From the NCBI RefSeq assembly GCF_007748035.1, contig NZ_CP036278.1, positions 4,650,001 to 4,714,000 of the forward strand: a stretch of DNA of 64,000 bases, in the 5' to 3' direction. The translations under genes and the position numbers were made by a program. This DNA comes from Aeoliella mucimassa. GTDB taxonomy: Bacteria > Planctomycetota > Planctomycetia > Pirellulales > Lacipirellulaceae. The notes beneath the pieces are model-generated. The model saw nothing but the letters and a program-made list of their open reading frames with translations. It ran no database searches and was not told the origin of the DNA. Shown in pieces: positions 62,722-64,000 of this stretch (within the stretch, counting starts at the first letter, position 1; every line of letters starts with the position of its first letter).

Positions 62722-64000
62722 GCGTCTTTATGAACCTCAACTCGCTGGCCTTCGCGCGGGGCCGCCATCGGCGAGACAATCACCTGATCTCCCGGCATCG
62801 GTCCTCCTTGCGCCCCGTAAATCACCGCTCCCTCTCCGTCGCGACCAGCCAGTCGCACGTTGGTAATCACCAATTCGCCATCACGCACCACCCATACCTT
62901 ATTACCAGGCTGCAAACCTTGTTGAGGGATTCGCACCAGGGTGGTGTTGGGAGTCGCCCGCACTCGCACTTCGACAAACATGCCGGTCATAAGCGTTGGC
63001 AACGATCGCCGCGGGGCGTCTTCGACCGCCTGCGAGTCGACTTCCAGGCGAGCCTCGAGCGGGTTCTTCACCTGCACTCGGCAAGGTGCCATACGAGTTT
63101 GTTCGTCGATGCCAGCCGCTTCGTACCGCTGCAGCACGCCATCCCATACATAAGAGGTCGCTCCCAGGTCGTAAACCACTTCGACCGGAGTCGCGGGGAA
63201 ATCAAACGCGCTGACTCCCTCCGCGTCGCCATCCGCGGGATTCGACGACTGCCAAAGCCAGTTCATTTGCGACATATAGAGCTTGCAAGCAACTTCCACC
63301 TGCGAGGTGTCTTGCAACACCACCACAGGCGTGCCTTGCTGCACGTAGCCATCTTGCTCCACCTCGTCGCTTACGACGATACCTTCGATCGGTGCGTAGA
63401 TCTCGCATCGCTTGAGATCGAGTTGGGCTTTGTCGAGATTCACCTGCACCAAATCCCGGACACTCTCCAGGCGGGTGCGTGTCGACTCTAGCTCCTGCAG
63501 GCGGTCACGCTGGGTCTCCAGCGTATTGCGGGCCGACAGCTCGTTGCGGCGGGCGGTATCAACCTCCGCGCCCGACACCGCGCCGGGGTCGTTTACTTCG
63601 GCATAGCGTTTCAGTTCGCGTTGGCGAATCTTCAGGTCTTCCGCGGCCAGCTCAATCTGCGTTTTCGCGTTCTCGACTTGAACTTCGAGTTCCTCCAGCG
63701 TTCCCTTGGCCTGCGTCAGTTCCTGCTGCAGTCGATTGACTTCTAGTTGATAGTTGCGCGAATCAATCCGCAGCAGCAATTGCCCCTGGCGAACCGTGCG
63801 GCCGCCGCGACATTCGTCGGCCTTGTACTCAACGCGTCCGCTCACCTCGGCCGCGATCTCCACCTGGCGGTAAGGCACCACGACGCCATCGACCGAAAAG
63901 GGGATGCCATCGTTTTGCTCCTGAGCAACGGCCACCTCGACAATCGGCACCGGAGCTTCAGGTTCGGCACCGCGGTGGGTCTCTACCTTGCCCATCATCA
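62718..64000 (-). CDS. RND efflux periplasmic adaptor (HlyD/MFP family), 5' end probably beyond the window
   Basis: At least 426 residues are in frame, and the frame is still open at the right edge. Barrel-sandwich part 'DGVVVPYRQVEIAAEVSGRVEY', a long coiled-coil hairpin (about 80-190, 'LQQELTQAKGTLEELEVQVENAKTQIELAAEDL'), 'APIEGIVVSDEVEQDGYVQQGTPVVVLQD' and a membrane-proximal domain are all visible. The N-terminal signal or anchor is not seen; ATG codons at 63998 and 63995 are probably internal. Forms the periplasmic link between the RND permease and an outer-membrane channel. Confidence 0.9.
   Translation of the reverse strand, partial: MMGKVETHRGAEPEAPVPIVEVAVAQEQNDGIPFSVDGVVVPYRQVEIAAEVSGRVEYKADECRGGRTVRQGQLLLRIDSRNYQLEVNRLQQELTQAKGTLEELEVQVENAKTQIELAAEDLKIRQRELKRYAEVNDPGAVSGAEVDTARRNELSARNTLETQRDRLQELESTRTRLESVRDLVQVNLDKAQLDLKRCEIYAPIEGIVVSDEVEQDGYVQQGTPVVVLQDTSQVEVACKLYMSQMNWLWQSSNPADGDAEGVSAFDFPATPVEVVYDLGATSYVWDGVLQRYEAAGIDEQTRMAPCRVQVKNPLEARLEVDSQAVEDAPRRSLPTLMTGMFVEVRVRATPNTTLVRIPQQGLQPGNKVWVVRDGELVITNVRLAGRDGEGAVIYGAQGGPMPGDQVIVSPMAAPREGQRVEVHKDA

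Overview
The window looks like chromosomal DNA of a planctomycete, most likely order Pirellulales. The evidence is the combination of PEP-CTERM surface proteins with LamG and dockerin-like modules, two DUF1559 pseudopilin-like proteins with H-X9-DG ends, a BBP7-type outer-membrane barrel, an ECF sigma factor translationally coupled to a FecR-like protein, DUF3472 and GH2 proteins, a futalosine-pathway MqnD-like protein and the general style of the small proteins. This is inference from protein families; no rRNA is present to settle the taxonomy.

Layout. 1-1310 (minus): FecR-like protein (cut by the left edge) and its ECF sigma factor. 1934-13027 (plus): a GH2 glycosidase followed by a secreted/PEP-CTERM locus: LamG proteins, a DUF1559 protein whose Shine-Dalgarno has been separated from its start codon by an IS5-family element, a small lipoprotein and a metzincin-like protease. 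13022-21135: an accessory island containing an IS110-family element, two copies of a Cys-rich 187-residue protein gene, a run of small minus-strand genes (one, DUF6896-like, split by a second IS5 copy), an integrase remnant and tRNA-Val(GAC). 21269-32053: housekeeping and envelope genes (RND/MMPL exporter, BBP7 barrel, transaldolase, APS reductase with an Rrf2 regulator, a choloylglycine-hydrolase-like enzyme, MqnD). 32167-41661: flagellar block with FliS, a very large FliD, a very large flagellin with a 300-bp internal tandem repeat, CsrA and FliW, then a PilZ protein. 41745-46761: a second accessory patch, with an identical IS110 copy in opposite orientation, two different YjbQ-family genes and small Cys-rich proteins. 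46822-52653: a second PEP-CTERM/DUF1559 locus that ends in a DUF4198-Kelch protein, plus a divergent TPR-hemP pair. 52723-64000: an acidic/Lys-Ala-rich protein, an S41 protease, a DUF3472 protein, a SpoIIAA-like protein with a transporter, and an RND efflux pump whose adaptor is cut by the right edge.

How the parts work together. FliW, CsrA and flagellin form the known flagellin-homeostasis switch, with FliD and FliS as cap and chaperone. The ECF/FecR pair is a cell-surface signalling module. The two PEP-CTERM loci probably build secreted or surface glycan-binding layers. The strongest mobile signals are the two IS110 copies, each with a structured 5' non-coding region that is a candidate bridge RNA. 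They lie in diverged copies of the same intergenic repeat and form a 1.3-kb inverted pair around 27 kb of chromosome. The two IS5-family copies carry clear 9-bp target duplications and each has damaged a gene in a readable way.

Limits: all calls come from reading the sequence. Family names rest on motif recognition, and no database or structure search was run.
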